A stretch of 16,346 bases of DNA, taken from positions 1-16,346 of the forward strand of contig URWH01000020.1 in NCBI GenBank assembly GCA_900551515.1, given 5' to 3'. This document shows positions 8,047 to 14,981 of the stretch, in pieces. This stretch comes from an uncultured Porphyromonadaceae bacterium (GTDB lineage: Bacteria; Bacteroidota; Bacteroidia; Bacteroidales; Muribaculaceae). The notes beneath the pieces were generated by a model, which did no database searches, was not told the origin of the DNA, and saw only the letters and a program-made list of their open reading frames with translations. Position 1 is the first letter of the stretch. Every line of letters begins with the position of its first letter. A program made the translations under genes and the position numbers.

Positions 8047-9834
8047 ATGTCGATAGATGATATTATAGCCCGGGGCGTGGCCCGCGCGGTGAAGCAGCTC
8101 TACGGAGTGGATGCCGATCCCGCCACCATCCAGCCTCAGGCCACCAAGAAAGAGTTTGAAGGCAACCTCACTGTCGTTGTGTTTCCGTGGGTGAAAGCCG
8201 CCCGAAAATCGCCCGAGGCCGTCGGACGTGAGATCGGCGACTGGCTCGTGGAAAACGAACCGGCCGTTGACCGCTACAACGTCATCAAAGGCTTCCTCAA
8301 CATAGTCATCGAGCCCGGATTCTGGGCGTCGGTGCTCAACCACATCCAGAACACGCCGCACTACGGCACCGTGGAGCCGACTGAAGATTCGCCGCTGATA
8401 ATGGTGGAATATTCGTCGCCCAACACCAACAAGCCGCTCCATCTGGGCCACGTGCGCAACAACCTGCTGGGCTATTCGCTCTCCGAAATCCTCAAGGCGT
8501 GCGGCAACCGCGTGATCAAGACCAACATAGTCAACGACCGCGGCATTCACATCTGCAAATCGATGCTCGCCTGGAAGAAATGGGGCGAGGGCTGCACACC
8601 CGAAAGCCGCGGAGAGAAAGGCGACCACCTGATAGGATATTTCTACGTGCTTTTCGACAAGCACTACAAACAGGAAGTGGCCGATCTCGTGGCCAAAGGC
8701 ATGAGCGAGGAAGAGGCCAAAGAGGCTTCGCCGCTGATGCAGGAAGCCCGCGCCATGCTCCGCGCCTGGGAGGCCAAAGATCCCGAGGTGCGCAAGCTCT
8801 GGGCCATGATGAACGAGTGGGTCTATGCCGGCTTCGACGAGACTTACCGCCGCATGGGCGTAGACTTCGACAAGATATATTATGAGAGTCAGACCTACCT
8901 CGAAGGCAAGGAAAAAGTGCTCGAAGGACTGGAGAAAGGCTTCATGTACCGCAAGGACGACGGGTCGGTATGGGCCGATCTGACAGCCGACGGCCTCGAC
9001 CATAAGCTGCTTCTGCGCTCCGACGGCACCTCCGTGTATATGACCCAGGACATCGGCACCGCCAAGCTCCGCTATCAGGACTACCCCATCGACAAGATGA
9101 TCTACGTGGTGGGCAACGAACAGAATTATCACTTCCAGGTGCTCTCGCTGCTGCTCGACCGCCTCGGCTTCAAGTGGGGCAAAGACCTCGTGCACTTCTC
9201 CTACGGCATGGTTGAGCTGCCCGAGGGCAAGATGAAAAGCCGCGAAGGCACGGTTGTCGACGCCGACGATCTCATGGACGAGATGGTGGCCACGGCCCGC
9301 TCGGTCAGCGCCGAGCTCGGCAAGCTCGACGGCTGCTCCGAAAAGGAGATCGACGAAATCACCGAGATGGTGGGTCTGGGCGCGCTGAAATACTTCCTTC
9401 TGAAGGTGGACCCGCGCAAAAACATGATGTTCAACCCCAAAGAGTCGATCGACTTCAACGGCAACACCGGTCCCTTCATCCAGTACACCTATGCACGTAT
9501 CCGCTCGGTGCTCCGCAAAGCCGAAGCCGAGGGCATGGATCTCACCGACTATGCCGGCGTGAAACCCGGCGAACGTGAGATCGCCGTGATCCAGCGCCTC
9601 GCCGACTATCCCTCCGTGGTGGCCGAAGCCGGACGCTCCTACAGCCCGGCTCTCATAGCCAACTATGTGTATGACCTGGTGAAGGAATACAACCAGTTCT
9701 ACCACGACTGCTCGATTCTCAAGGAAGAGGATCCGGCCGTGCGCGCCCTGCGCCTTGCCCTGTCGCTCTGCACCGCCCGCACCATCGAGTCGGGCATGGG
9801 GCTGCTCGGCATCCGCGTGCCCGAACGCATGTGA
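8047..9834 (+). CDS. argS: Arginine--tRNA ligase
   Basis: This cytoplasmic class I aminoacyl-tRNA synthetase charges tRNA-Arg with arginine using ATP. It is 595 residues, the usual length for Bacteroidetes ArgS. Seen: the N-terminal Add-1-type domain recognising the tRNA D-loop (about 1-110), the HIGH signature as HLGH at 132-135 within SSPNTNKPLHLGHVRNN, the variant KMSKS loop KMKSR at 395-399, and the C-terminal DALR anticodon-binding helical domain ending in the family-typical GMGLLGIRVPERM. ATG 8047 gives the canonical N-terminus and lies behind a well-formed promoter, so the gene starts a new transcription unit. It is probably essential; nothing looks broken. Confidence 0.97.
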   Translation: MSIDDIIARGVARAVKQLYGVDADPATIQPQATKKEFEGNLTVVVFPWVKAARKSPEAVGREIGDWLVENEPAVDRYNVIKGFLNIVIEPGFWASVLNHIQNTPHYGTVEPTEDSPLIMVEYSSPNTNKPLHLGHVRNNLLGYSLSEILKACGNRVIKTNIVNDRGIHICKSMLAWKKWGEGCTPESRGEKGDHLIGYFYVLFDKHYKQEVADLVAKGMSEEEAKEASPLMQEARAMLRAWEAKDPEVRKLWAMMNEWVYAGFDETYRRMGVDFDKIYYESQTYLEGKEKVLEGLEKGFMYRKDDGSVWADLTADGLDHKLLLRSDGTSVYMTQDIGTAKLRYQDYPIDKMIYVVGNEQNYHFQVLSLLLDRLGFKWGKDLVHFSYGMVELPEGKMKSREGTVVDADDLMDEMVATARSVSAELGKLDGCSEKEIDEITEMVGLGALKYFLLKVDPRKNMMFNPKESIDFNGNTGPFIQYTYARIRSVLRKAEAEGMDLTDYAGVKPGEREIAVIQRLADYPSVVAEAGRSYSPALIANYVYDLVKEYNQFYHDCSILKEEDPAVRALRLALSLCTARTIESGMGLLGIRVPERM

Positions 9835-9866
9835 TGCGCGTTAAACCAACAGCACCACAGACAGTC

Positions 9867-9874
9867 TAATTTTA
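9867..9874 (+). promoter_or_regulatory. Candidate -7 promoter element for the BI-1 family gene
   Basis: TAATTTTA matches seven of the eight positions of TAnnTTTG counting the free ones, and lies about 38 bp before ATG 9912 in the argS-BI-1 gap. No good -33 element is visible at the right distance, so this is a weak call; read-through from argS is the alternative. Confidence 0.35.
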
Positions 9875-9911
9875 ATAAACGAACTTGAAAACAACTAACC
9901 ACTTATATATT

Positions 9912-10619
9912 ATGAATAACAACTATCCGGAGTACTTCACTCCTCAGAACGCTTACGAGATGGACATGAAAGTGTCGTCCGTCATGAAGCGTGTCTACGT
10001 CAAAATGTTTCTCGGTCTGCTCGTGACGGCTTTCGTCGCGCTGTTCTGCGCCGGCAACATGAGCGTGGCCTCATTCTTTGCCGCCAACGGCTGGGCAATC
10101 TTCGCGCTCGTCATCGTTGAGCTCGGCATCGTGTTCTACGTTTCGGGCCGTATCAACCGCATAAGCTCATCCACAGCATCGCTCCTGTTCTATATTTTCG
10201 CGTTAGTCAACGGTCTGATGCTCTTCCCGATCTTCTATGCCTACAGCGCTACATCGATTGCCAAGACCTTCTTCATCACCGCCGGCGTGTTCGGCGCCAT
10301 GAGCGTCTACGGCTATTTCACCAGCAAGGATCTCAGCCGCTGGGGCTCGATTCTCATCATGTGCCTTTTTGGCCTGATCATCTGCTCGGTGGTCAACATC
10401 TTCATGAAGAGCACCGGCTTTGACTGGCTCATTTCCGGTCTCGGCGTACTTATCTTCATCGGCCTTACCGCATGGGACACCCAGCAGATCAAGGCTATGG
10501 CTCAGCAGGCTCCGATGGATTCCGTAGGCAAGCTCGCCACGCTGGGCGCCCTCAGTCTCTATCTCGACTTCATCAACCTGTTCCTCTATCTGCTCCGTTT
10601 CTTCGGCAACCGCGACTGA
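9912..10619 (+). CDS. Bax inhibitor-1/YccA family membrane protein
   Basis: This 235-residue inner-membrane protein belongs to the BI-1 (TMBIM) family; the Bacillus member YetJ is a pH-sensitive calcium leak channel. Seen: a hydrophilic N-terminus of about 25 residues, seven hydrophobic segments, and the two family aspartates, Asp189 in TAWDTQQIK and Asp219 in LYLDFINLFLYLLRFFG. These correspond by position in the motifs to the di-aspartyl pH sensor of YetJ. Length is normal. The frame extends nine codons to a TTG at 9885, but ATG 9912 (MNNNYPEYF) behind an AT-rich leader is better. A strong terminator follows directly. Ion specificity and physiological role in Bacteroidales are unknown. Confidence 0.92.
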   Translation: MNNNYPEYFTPQNAYEMDMKVSSVMKRVYVKMFLGLLVTAFVALFCAGNMSVASFFAANGWAIFALVIVELGIVFYVSGRINRISSSTASLLFYIFALVNGLMLFPIFYAYSATSIAKTFFITAGVFGAMSVYGYFTSKDLSRWGSILIMCLFGLIICSVVNIFMKSTGFDWLISGLGVLIFIGLTAWDTQQIKAMAQQAPMDSVGKLATLGALSLYLDFINLFLYLLRFFGNRD

Positions 10620-10644
10620 TAGCCGGCACAGACAAGACCATATC

Positions 10645-10686
10645 GGCGGGGATATCGCATCACGGTATCCCCGCCTGATTGTTTTA
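10645..10686 (+). terminator. Intrinsic terminator after the BI-1 family gene
   Basis: Ten perfectly paired bases, GGCGGGGATA (10645-10654) with TATCCCCGCC (10666-10675), enclose an 11-nt loop and are followed by a T-rich tail (TGATTGTTTTA). The stem starts 25 bp after the stop codon. Confidence 0.88.
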
Positions 10687-10695
10687 CGGGCTTTT

Positions 10696-10764
10696 AGAGC
10701 TGGTTCGACAATGAGACCCCTCTATCCCACAAAATATGTTAACATTTATTGTCGAACCGGCTCT
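10696..10764. repeat. 69-nt inverted-repeat element of unknown nature
   Basis: The arms AGAGCTGGTTCGACAAT (10696-10712) and ATTGTCGAACCGGCTCT (10748-10764) pair over 17 positions with one T-G wobble, around a 35-nt AT-rich loop. The loop holds the perfect 10-bp palindrome ATGTTAACAT (10736-10745). The trinucleotide TTA occurs at both outer borders (10694-10696 and 10764-10766), which could be a target duplication of a miniature mobile element but is too short to prove it. It is not followed by a T tract, and another terminator already lies just upstream. Alternatives: bidirectional hairpin, structured RNA or protein-binding site. Confidence 0.7.
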
Positions 10765-10765
10765 T

Positions 10766-10955
10766 AACTTTAGCCTTGCCCGGATTGTTGTAATAACTGA
10801 GCGCCTGCCTCATAGGCCTCGCGAAACGGCAAGATTATTCAGGATTCGGCGGCTGAAACAAGCGGAATGTTTGTCCGGAACCTATTTAGGAATAATTTTA
10901 AACAGTTTGTAAGAAAAATTTCAATAAAAAATGCGGGCATGCGCGATTTTTAGGC
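10766..10955. other. Non-coding stretch upstream of the FKBP island
   Basis: This is the remainder of the 391-bp gap between the BI-1 gene and the first FKBP gene. I see no ORF of note, no tRNA and no further strong hairpin. The right half (about 10880-10955) is AT-rich, consistent with a promoter region. Confidence 0.5.
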
Positions 10956-10963
10956 TATTTTTG
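10956..10963 (+). promoter_or_regulatory. -7 promoter element for the FKBP island
   Basis: TATTTTTG matches the Bacteroidetes TAnnTTTG consensus at every fixed position and lies 47 bp before ATG 11011. No TTG or TTTG is present at the usual -33 spacing, so initiation may need help or be moderate. Confidence 0.6.
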
Positions 10964-11010
10964 CAGCTTGAAACAGCAAGTACTGACAAATAGAAAAAAC
11001 GATATATAAA

Positions 11011-11637
11011 ATGGAAACAAAACAACTTGACAGAATAAGTTACGCATTAGGCCTCAGCATGGGCAACAACTTCAAAAGCAGCGGCATCGAAACGCTCGAC
11101 TACAGCGATTTCGCCGATGGCGTGAAAGCCGTGTACAGCGGCGAAAAGCCCAAGATGACATACGAGGAAGCAAAAGCCGAGATTCAGAAATTCTTTGGCG
11201 AGATGGAGCAGCGTCAGCGCGAGCAGGCCGCAGCCATGGCCAAGGTCAATGCCGAAGCCGGCGAGAAGTTTCTCGGCGAGAACGGTGCCCGCGAAAACGT
11301 GCACACCACAGCTTCCGGCCTTCAGTATGAGGTGATTGAGGAAGGCACCGGCGCACAGCCCAAGGCATCCGACGATGTGACCGTTCACTACACCGGGCGC
11401 CTGATCGACGGCACCGTGTTTGACAGCTCCGTAGAGCGCGGCGCACCCGCCACCTTCGGCGTCACACAGGTGATCCCCGGATGGGTTGAGGCCCTTCAGA
11501 TGATGAAAGAGGGCGCCAAATGGCGTCTTTTCATCCCGTCGGCTCTCGCCTACGGCCCCAACGGTGCCGGCGGCGTCATCGGCCCGAATGCCACCCTTAT
11601 TTTCGATGTCGAGCTCATCAAGGTGATCAGCAAGTGA
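11011..11637 (+). CDS. FKBP-type peptidyl-prolyl cis-trans isomerase, leaderless (FklB/FkpA-like)
   Basis: This 208-residue proline isomerase catalyses cis-trans isomerisation of Xaa-Pro bonds and probably also acts as a folding chaperone. There is no signal peptide, so it should be cytoplasmic. Seen: an FKBP-associated N-terminal helical dimerisation domain (about 1-95, with ISYALGLSMGNNF), a Gln/Glu-rich helix as connector (about 55-90), and the FKBP domain (about 101-206). Its binding-pocket residues look intact: Tyr127 in HYTG, Phe137-Asp138 in FDSS, Trp158 in VIPGW, Tyr181 in LAYG and Phe198 in FDVEL. It is the first gene of the island, behind its own -7 element, and is followed by the next FKBP gene after 37 bp. 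Of the four complete FKBP domains here it is the most classical and the only one with the pocket Trp. Confidence 0.95.
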   Translation: METKQLDRISYALGLSMGNNFKSSGIETLDYSDFADGVKAVYSGEKPKMTYEEAKAEIQKFFGEMEQRQREQAAAMAKVNAEAGEKFLGENGARENVHTTASGLQYEVIEEGTGAQPKASDDVTVHYTGRLIDGTVFDSSVERGAPATFGVTQVIPGWVEALQMMKEGAKWRLFIPSALAYGPNGAGGVIGPNATLIFDVELIKVISK

Positions 11638-11674
11638 GCCGTGCCGCGATAACCACGCAGAAATTTTCAAACAA

Positions 11675-12949
11675 ATGAAAAATTGTTTCAAGCGGCTTCT
11701 GCCTGTCATGCTGCTGGCGGCTTCAACGTCTGCGGCCACTGCGGCTCCCAAATATGAGCTGTCGCGCGCCGAATCCGACTCCGTGCCTCACGCCATGGCC
11801 ACCATCCTCGGCCAGACGGCCAAAACGCGCATGGAGAAGGCCGGCGAGAAAGGCGGCGAGCAATATATGGAAGGCTGTCAGGAGGCTATCCGTCTGGCCG
11901 CTGCCGACGATGCCCGCTATCAAGGACTTGCCGAAGGCGTAGTGATAGCCCACCGCCTGCGTCAGGTGGAAGAGCTCGGTGCTTTCAAGCTTGATCTCGA
12001 CAAATTCGCCGGGCAGATAAGCCGCGTGCAGAACGGCAAGCCGACAGGATTCACATCGGCCGAAGCCGACAGCTATATGAACAGCCTGATAGCCCGGCGT
12101 GCGGCCATGAGCCGGCCCGCGCCTCTGACCCATCAGGAGGCCGATTCGGTCAACCGCGCCCTCGCCATGCTCTGGGCCGGTTATCTCACTACGAAAGCCC
12201 AAAAGGACGGCAAAGCCGTGAGCGATGAATATATGCGCGGCGTGCATCAGGCTCTCAAGATGGCACAGAAGGGCGGCCTGCGATATGCAGGATTTGCCGA
12301 CGGCGTCGCAATGGCTCAGCGTCTGCGCCAGTTGGAAAGCGTGGGCGGATTCGATATCAATTTCGACACTTTCGCCTATGTGCTCTCCCGCGTTCCCAAA
12401 GGACGCCGCACCGGCTTCACTCCCGCGTCGGCCGAAAACTATATCAACCGCCTGTTATCGCGCATAGCCGAAGAGGAAGCCATCGTCGAGCAGTCGCCGG
12501 CCTACCTTGCCGAGGTGGCCAAGCGCGAAGGCGTTGTGAGCAAGCCCTCTGGACTGCTCTTTGAGGTGATCACCGAAGGCGAAGGCGAGATGCCCGGTCC
12601 GCGCGACGCAGTGCTCGTGCGCTATTCCGGAAGCCTCATCAACGGCAAGGTGTTCAACAAATCGATGAATGAGGAGGAGGGCACCCCCTTCCTGGTTCAT
12701 GAAACGATTCCCGGCTTCGCCGAAGGGCTCCAGATGATGAAAAAAGGCGGCAAATACCGTCTGTACATCCCGGCAGCCATAGGCTATGGCGAGGAGGGTG
12801 TGAAAGGACTCATACCCGGCGGCGCTGCAACGATTTTCGACGTTGAGCTGCTCGACCTCCGTCACGCTCCGGCTGAGGAAGCCGCTCCCGAAGCCGGGGA
12901 GGCCGCTCCTGAAACTGAAAACAATGACAATAATCAGAACAACAAATAA
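11675..12949 (+). CDS. Exported FKBP-family protein with duplicated N-terminal module and altered active site
   Basis: This is a 424-residue protein with a signal peptide (cleavage near Ala24: SAATAAP), so probably periplasmic. Two clearly homologous helical modules follow, about residues 33-140 and 155-262; both contain an ADSV/ESDSV opening, a YxGxAxGVxxAxRLRQxE core, a D(L/F)DxFAxxxSRV segment and a TGFT(S/P) box. The FKBP domain spans about 290-393. Pocket positions are partly changed: Tyr317 (RYSG), Phe327 and Tyr371 are kept, but the usual Asp after Phe is Asn328 (FNKS instead of FDSS) and the Trp is Phe348. Isomerase activity may therefore be reduced. An Ala/Glu/Pro tail and an Asn-rich C-terminus end the protein. 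It is flanked by FKBP genes, 37 bp upstream and 7 bp downstream, suggesting one operon. The usual FkpA-like protein has only one N-terminal module. Confidence 0.9.
   Translation: MKNCFKRLLPVMLLAASTSAATAAPKYELSRAESDSVPHAMATILGQTAKTRMEKAGEKGGEQYMEGCQEAIRLAAADDARYQGLAEGVVIAHRLRQVEELGAFKLDLDKFAGQISRVQNGKPTGFTSAEADSYMNSLIARRAAMSRPAPLTHQEADSVNRALAMLWAGYLTTKAQKDGKAVSDEYMRGVHQALKMAQKGGLRYAGFADGVAMAQRLRQLESVGGFDINFDTFAYVLSRVPKGRRTGFTPASAENYINRLLSRIAEEEAIVEQSPAYLAEVAKREGVVSKPSGLLFEVITEGEGEMPGPRDAVLVRYSGSLINGKVFNKSMNEEEGTPFLVHETIPGFAEGLQMMKKGGKYRLYIPAAIGYGEEGVKGLIPGGAATIFDVELLDLRHAPAEEAAPEAGEAAPETENNDNNQNNK
11771..12460 (+). repeat. Internal tandem duplication of the FKBP N-terminal module
   Basis: Coding repeat unit 1 is about 11771-12094 and unit 2 about 12137-12460, each about 108 codons. 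Similarity is clear at protein level (YQGLAEGVVIAHRLRQVEELG against YAGFADGVAMAQRLRQLESVG, first 20 comparable positions) but diverged in DNA, so the duplication is old. Confidence 0.85.
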
Positions 12950-12956
12950 ACCAAGC

Positions 12957-13928
12957 ATGAAAAAAACATTGATCTTAGGCGGCATCGCCGCCCTCTTCAC
13001 CACCATGACCTCCTGTCTCGGCGGTGGTTCGGAACCAAAAGACTTCAGCGACTCTCTGGCCTATTTCAGCGGCATCGAAATTGGCGATAATCTCAACCAG
13101 AATTTCAAGAACATGCCCGAAGAATACCGCAAGGACTTCGACCGCGATCAGTTCCTCATGGGTCTGAAGACGGTGCTCAACGGCGACACCGCGAAGAAAG
13201 CCGACGCTTACTATCAGGGTCTTGGCTTCGGCCTTCAGCTGATGCAGCAGATACGCATGTATGAAAAAGCCGGCATCGACTACAATCGCGACCTCTTCTA
13301 TGAGCAGTTCAAGAAGGCCTTTAAAGCCGACTCTGTCGACATTGTCATGGCCGATTCTGTACGCTCAGTTCTCATGCCGCTTTCGGAGCGCGCACAGAAT
13401 ATCCTCATGAACTATCAGATGAAGGAACAGCAGCGCATGCAGGAAGAAGCCCAGAAGAAATTTGAAGAAAACAAAAAAGCCGGCGCTGCTTACGTACAGA
13501 AACAGCTCAAAGCCGACAAGAATATCGTCAAGACAGCCAGTGGCTTAGCTTACAAAGTGACCAAAAAAGGCACCGGCGCAGTGGCAAAGAAAGAAGATAA
13601 CGTGAAAGTGATCTACACCGGACGTCTGATCGACGGCACTGAATTCGATTCATCGAAAGGTCAGCCCGCAGCATTCAGAGCCGACCGCGTGGTTCCCGGC
13701 TTCAGCGAAGCTCTCACCACACTGCCCGCCGGCACAAAAGCCACTCTCTACATCCCCGAAAACCTCGGCTACGGCCAGCAGAATGCAGGTTCTATCGAAC
13801 CGGGCTCGACTCTCGTGTTCGATATCGAGATCGTAGAAGTCACCCCGCAGGAAGAGGTCGCCGCCCAGAATGCAGCCCAAAGAGCCGCTTTCGAGGCAAA
13901 AGCTAAAAAAGATCAGGCTAAGAAATAA
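12957..13928 (+). CDS. FKBP-type peptidyl-prolyl isomerase lipoprotein, copy A of a tandem pair
   Basis: This 323-residue predicted lipoprotein has a lipobox ending in Cys20 (TMTSC after a short hydrophobic leader); the residues behind it (LGGGSE) lack an acidic surface-export signal, so a periplasm-facing anchor is the simpler expectation. An FkpA-like N-terminal dimerisation domain (about 30-145) is joined by a long charged helix (about 145-180, KEQQRMQEEAQKKFEE) to an FKBP domain (about 193-293). Pocket residues are Tyr220, Phe230-Asp231 (FDSS) and Tyr272; the Trp is replaced by Phe249. A Gln/Ala/Lys-rich tail of 30 residues ends the protein. ATG 12957 is chosen because it begins the lipoprotein signal; the frame itself is open upstream into the previous gene. 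Only 7 bp separate it from the preceding FKBP gene. It is about 74% identical to the next gene over 262 residues without gaps. Confidence 0.94.
   Translation: MKKTLILGGIAALFTTMTSCLGGGSEPKDFSDSLAYFSGIEIGDNLNQNFKNMPEEYRKDFDRDQFLMGLKTVLNGDTAKKADAYYQGLGFGLQLMQQIRMYEKAGIDYNRDLFYEQFKKAFKADSVDIVMADSVRSVLMPLSERAQNILMNYQMKEQQRMQEEAQKKFEENKKAGAAYVQKQLKADKNIVKTASGLAYKVTKKGTGAVAKKEDNVKVIYTGRLIDGTEFDSSKGQPAAFRADRVVPGFSEALTTLPAGTKATLYIPENLGYGQQNAGSIEPGSTLVFDIEIVEVTPQEEVAAQNAAQRAAFEAKAKKDQAKK
13050..13835 (+). repeat. Tandem gene duplication, unit A (partner 14167-14952)
   Basis: Codons for residues 32-293 align without any gap with residues 47-308 of the next gene; by hand I count 69 differences in 262 residues. 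An 83-bp stretch (13194-13276 against 14311-14393) differs at only two bases, and 40 bp (13600-13639 against 14717-14756) are identical. Confidence 0.9.
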
Positions 13929-13966
13929 CCCCGGCGATCATAAAGCATATTGAACATAAAAGCTTA

Positions 13967-13998
13967 AGTGCTGCAGCGGCTTCGGCCGTTGCGGCACT
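13967..13998 (+). promoter_or_regulatory. Stable UUCG-capped intercistronic hairpin
   Basis: Arms 13967-13980 and 13985-13998 pair over 14 positions (two G-T wobbles) around a C-TTCG-G tetraloop, an exceptionally stable RNA cap. It lies in the 100-bp gap between the two FKBP lipoprotein genes. No T tract follows (GAGCGTAAATAAAG), so it may be a partial terminator or an mRNA processing/stability element that sets the ratio of upstream to downstream transcript rather than a full stop. Confidence 0.75.
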
Positions 13999-14028
13999 GA
14001 GCGTAAATAAAGACGATTATCCTAAGCG

Positions 14029-14958
14029 ATGAAAAAACATCTGATTTGCTGCGCCTCACTTGCAGCCGTCCTTCTGTTCGCGGCATGCGATAAAAAGACC
14101 TCCGATGATGAAATGGAGGATGATGGCGACAACATCCCAGCCATTGTAGAAATGAACATTTTTGCCGACTCGCTCGCTCATTTCTCCGGTATTCAGATAG
14201 GTTATGACCTGAGCAAAAACTTCCGGAATATGCCCGAGCAGTACCGCAAGGACTTCGACCGCAAACAGTTTGTCAAGGGTCTGAAAACCGTGCTTGAAGG
14301 CGATACTTCAAAGAAAGCCGACGCTTACTATCAGGGTCTTGGCTTCGGCCTTCAGTTGATGCAGCAGATGCGCATGTATGAAAAAGCCGGCATAGCCTAT
14401 AACCGCAAAGCATTCCTTTCGGAATTCAACAAAGCGTTCATGGGCGACAGCATTGATCAGGCGGCTCTCGACAAGGCATCCGCCACTTTGGCTCCGCTTT
14501 CGGAGCGCGCGCAAAACATTCTGATGGACTATCAGACTAAGGAACAGCAGCGCATGCAGGAAGAGGCCGGGAAGAAGTTTGACAAAAACAAAAAAGCCGG
14601 CGATGCATTCATGAAGAAAACGATAGCCGCCGATCCCTCCATAAAGGTGACGCCTTCCGGCCTTGCCTACAAGGTGATCCGGCAGGGCAGCGGCGCCGTG
14701 GCAAAAAATGGCGCTGACGTGAAAGTGATCTACACCGGACGTCTGATCGACGGCACCGAATTCGATTCCTCGAAAGGACAGCCTGTTTCGTTCAAACCAG
14801 AAATGGTTGTTCCCGGCTTCGGTGAGGCGCTTACCACTCTTCCCGCCGGCACCAAGGCCACCATCTATATTCCCGAGGATCTCGGCTACGGCAAGCAGAA
14901 TGCTGGCTCTATCGAACCCGGCTCAACTCTTGTGTTTGATATTGAAATCGTTGGTTGA
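14029..14958 (+). CDS. FKBP-type peptidyl-prolyl isomerase lipoprotein, copy B of a tandem pair
   Basis: This 309-residue predicted lipoprotein has a lipobox ending in Cys20 (LFAAC). The mature N-terminus is DKKTSDDEMEDDGD, a strongly acidic stretch like the lipoprotein export signals that send Bacteroidetes lipoproteins to the cell surface; copy A lacks it. An N-terminal dimerisation domain (about 45-160), a charged connecting helix (about 160-195) and an FKBP domain (about 208-308) follow. Pocket residues Tyr235, Phe245-Asp246 (FDSS) and Tyr287 are kept, with Phe264 in place of Trp. Compared with copy A it lacks the Gln/Ala/Lys tail and ends right after the fold. It sits 100 bp downstream of copy A behind a UUCG hairpin, and the sirtuin gene follows after 23 bp. 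Confidence 0.94.
   Translation: MKKHLICCASLAAVLLFAACDKKTSDDEMEDDGDNIPAIVEMNIFADSLAHFSGIQIGYDLSKNFRNMPEQYRKDFDRKQFVKGLKTVLEGDTSKKADAYYQGLGFGLQLMQQMRMYEKAGIAYNRKAFLSEFNKAFMGDSIDQAALDKASATLAPLSERAQNILMDYQTKEQQRMQEEAGKKFDKNKKAGDAFMKKTIAADPSIKVTPSGLAYKVIRQGSGAVAKNGADVKVIYTGRLIDGTEFDSSKGQPVSFKPEMVVPGFGEALTTLPAGTKATIYIPEDLGYGKQNAGSIEPGSTLVFDIEIVG
14167..14952 (+). repeat. Tandem gene duplication, unit B (partner 13050-13835)
   Basis: This is the second unit of the gap-free 786-bp duplication. Identity is uneven: nearly perfect DNA match around 14311-14393 and 14717-14756, but strong divergence around 14400-14505 (residues about 125-158) and 14590-14660. Confidence 0.9.
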
Positions 14959-14981
14959 CAGCCATCTAAAGCATCCCTTAT

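Noticed and set aside
7948..9705. Long open frame on the minus strand opposite argS
   Set aside because: It is an antisense shadow of a conserved housekeeping gene; the translation is Val/His/Gly-rich and resembles nothing.
10620..11010. tRNA, small RNA gene or CRISPR repeats in the largest intergenic gap
   Set aside because: No cloverleaf, no TTCRANNC-type tRNA arm in context and no repeated units with spacers; GGTTCGA within the inverted repeat is similar to a T-arm but the rest of a tRNA is missing.
12843..12956. Upstream extension of FKBP lipoprotein copy A into the preceding gene
   Set aside because: It would bury the lipoprotein signal peptide with Cys20; ATG 12957 is clearly the start.
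13967..14002. Full intrinsic terminator between the two FKBP lipoprotein genes
   Set aside because: The stem is strong but no T-rich tail follows, so it is kept only as a hairpin of uncertain effect.
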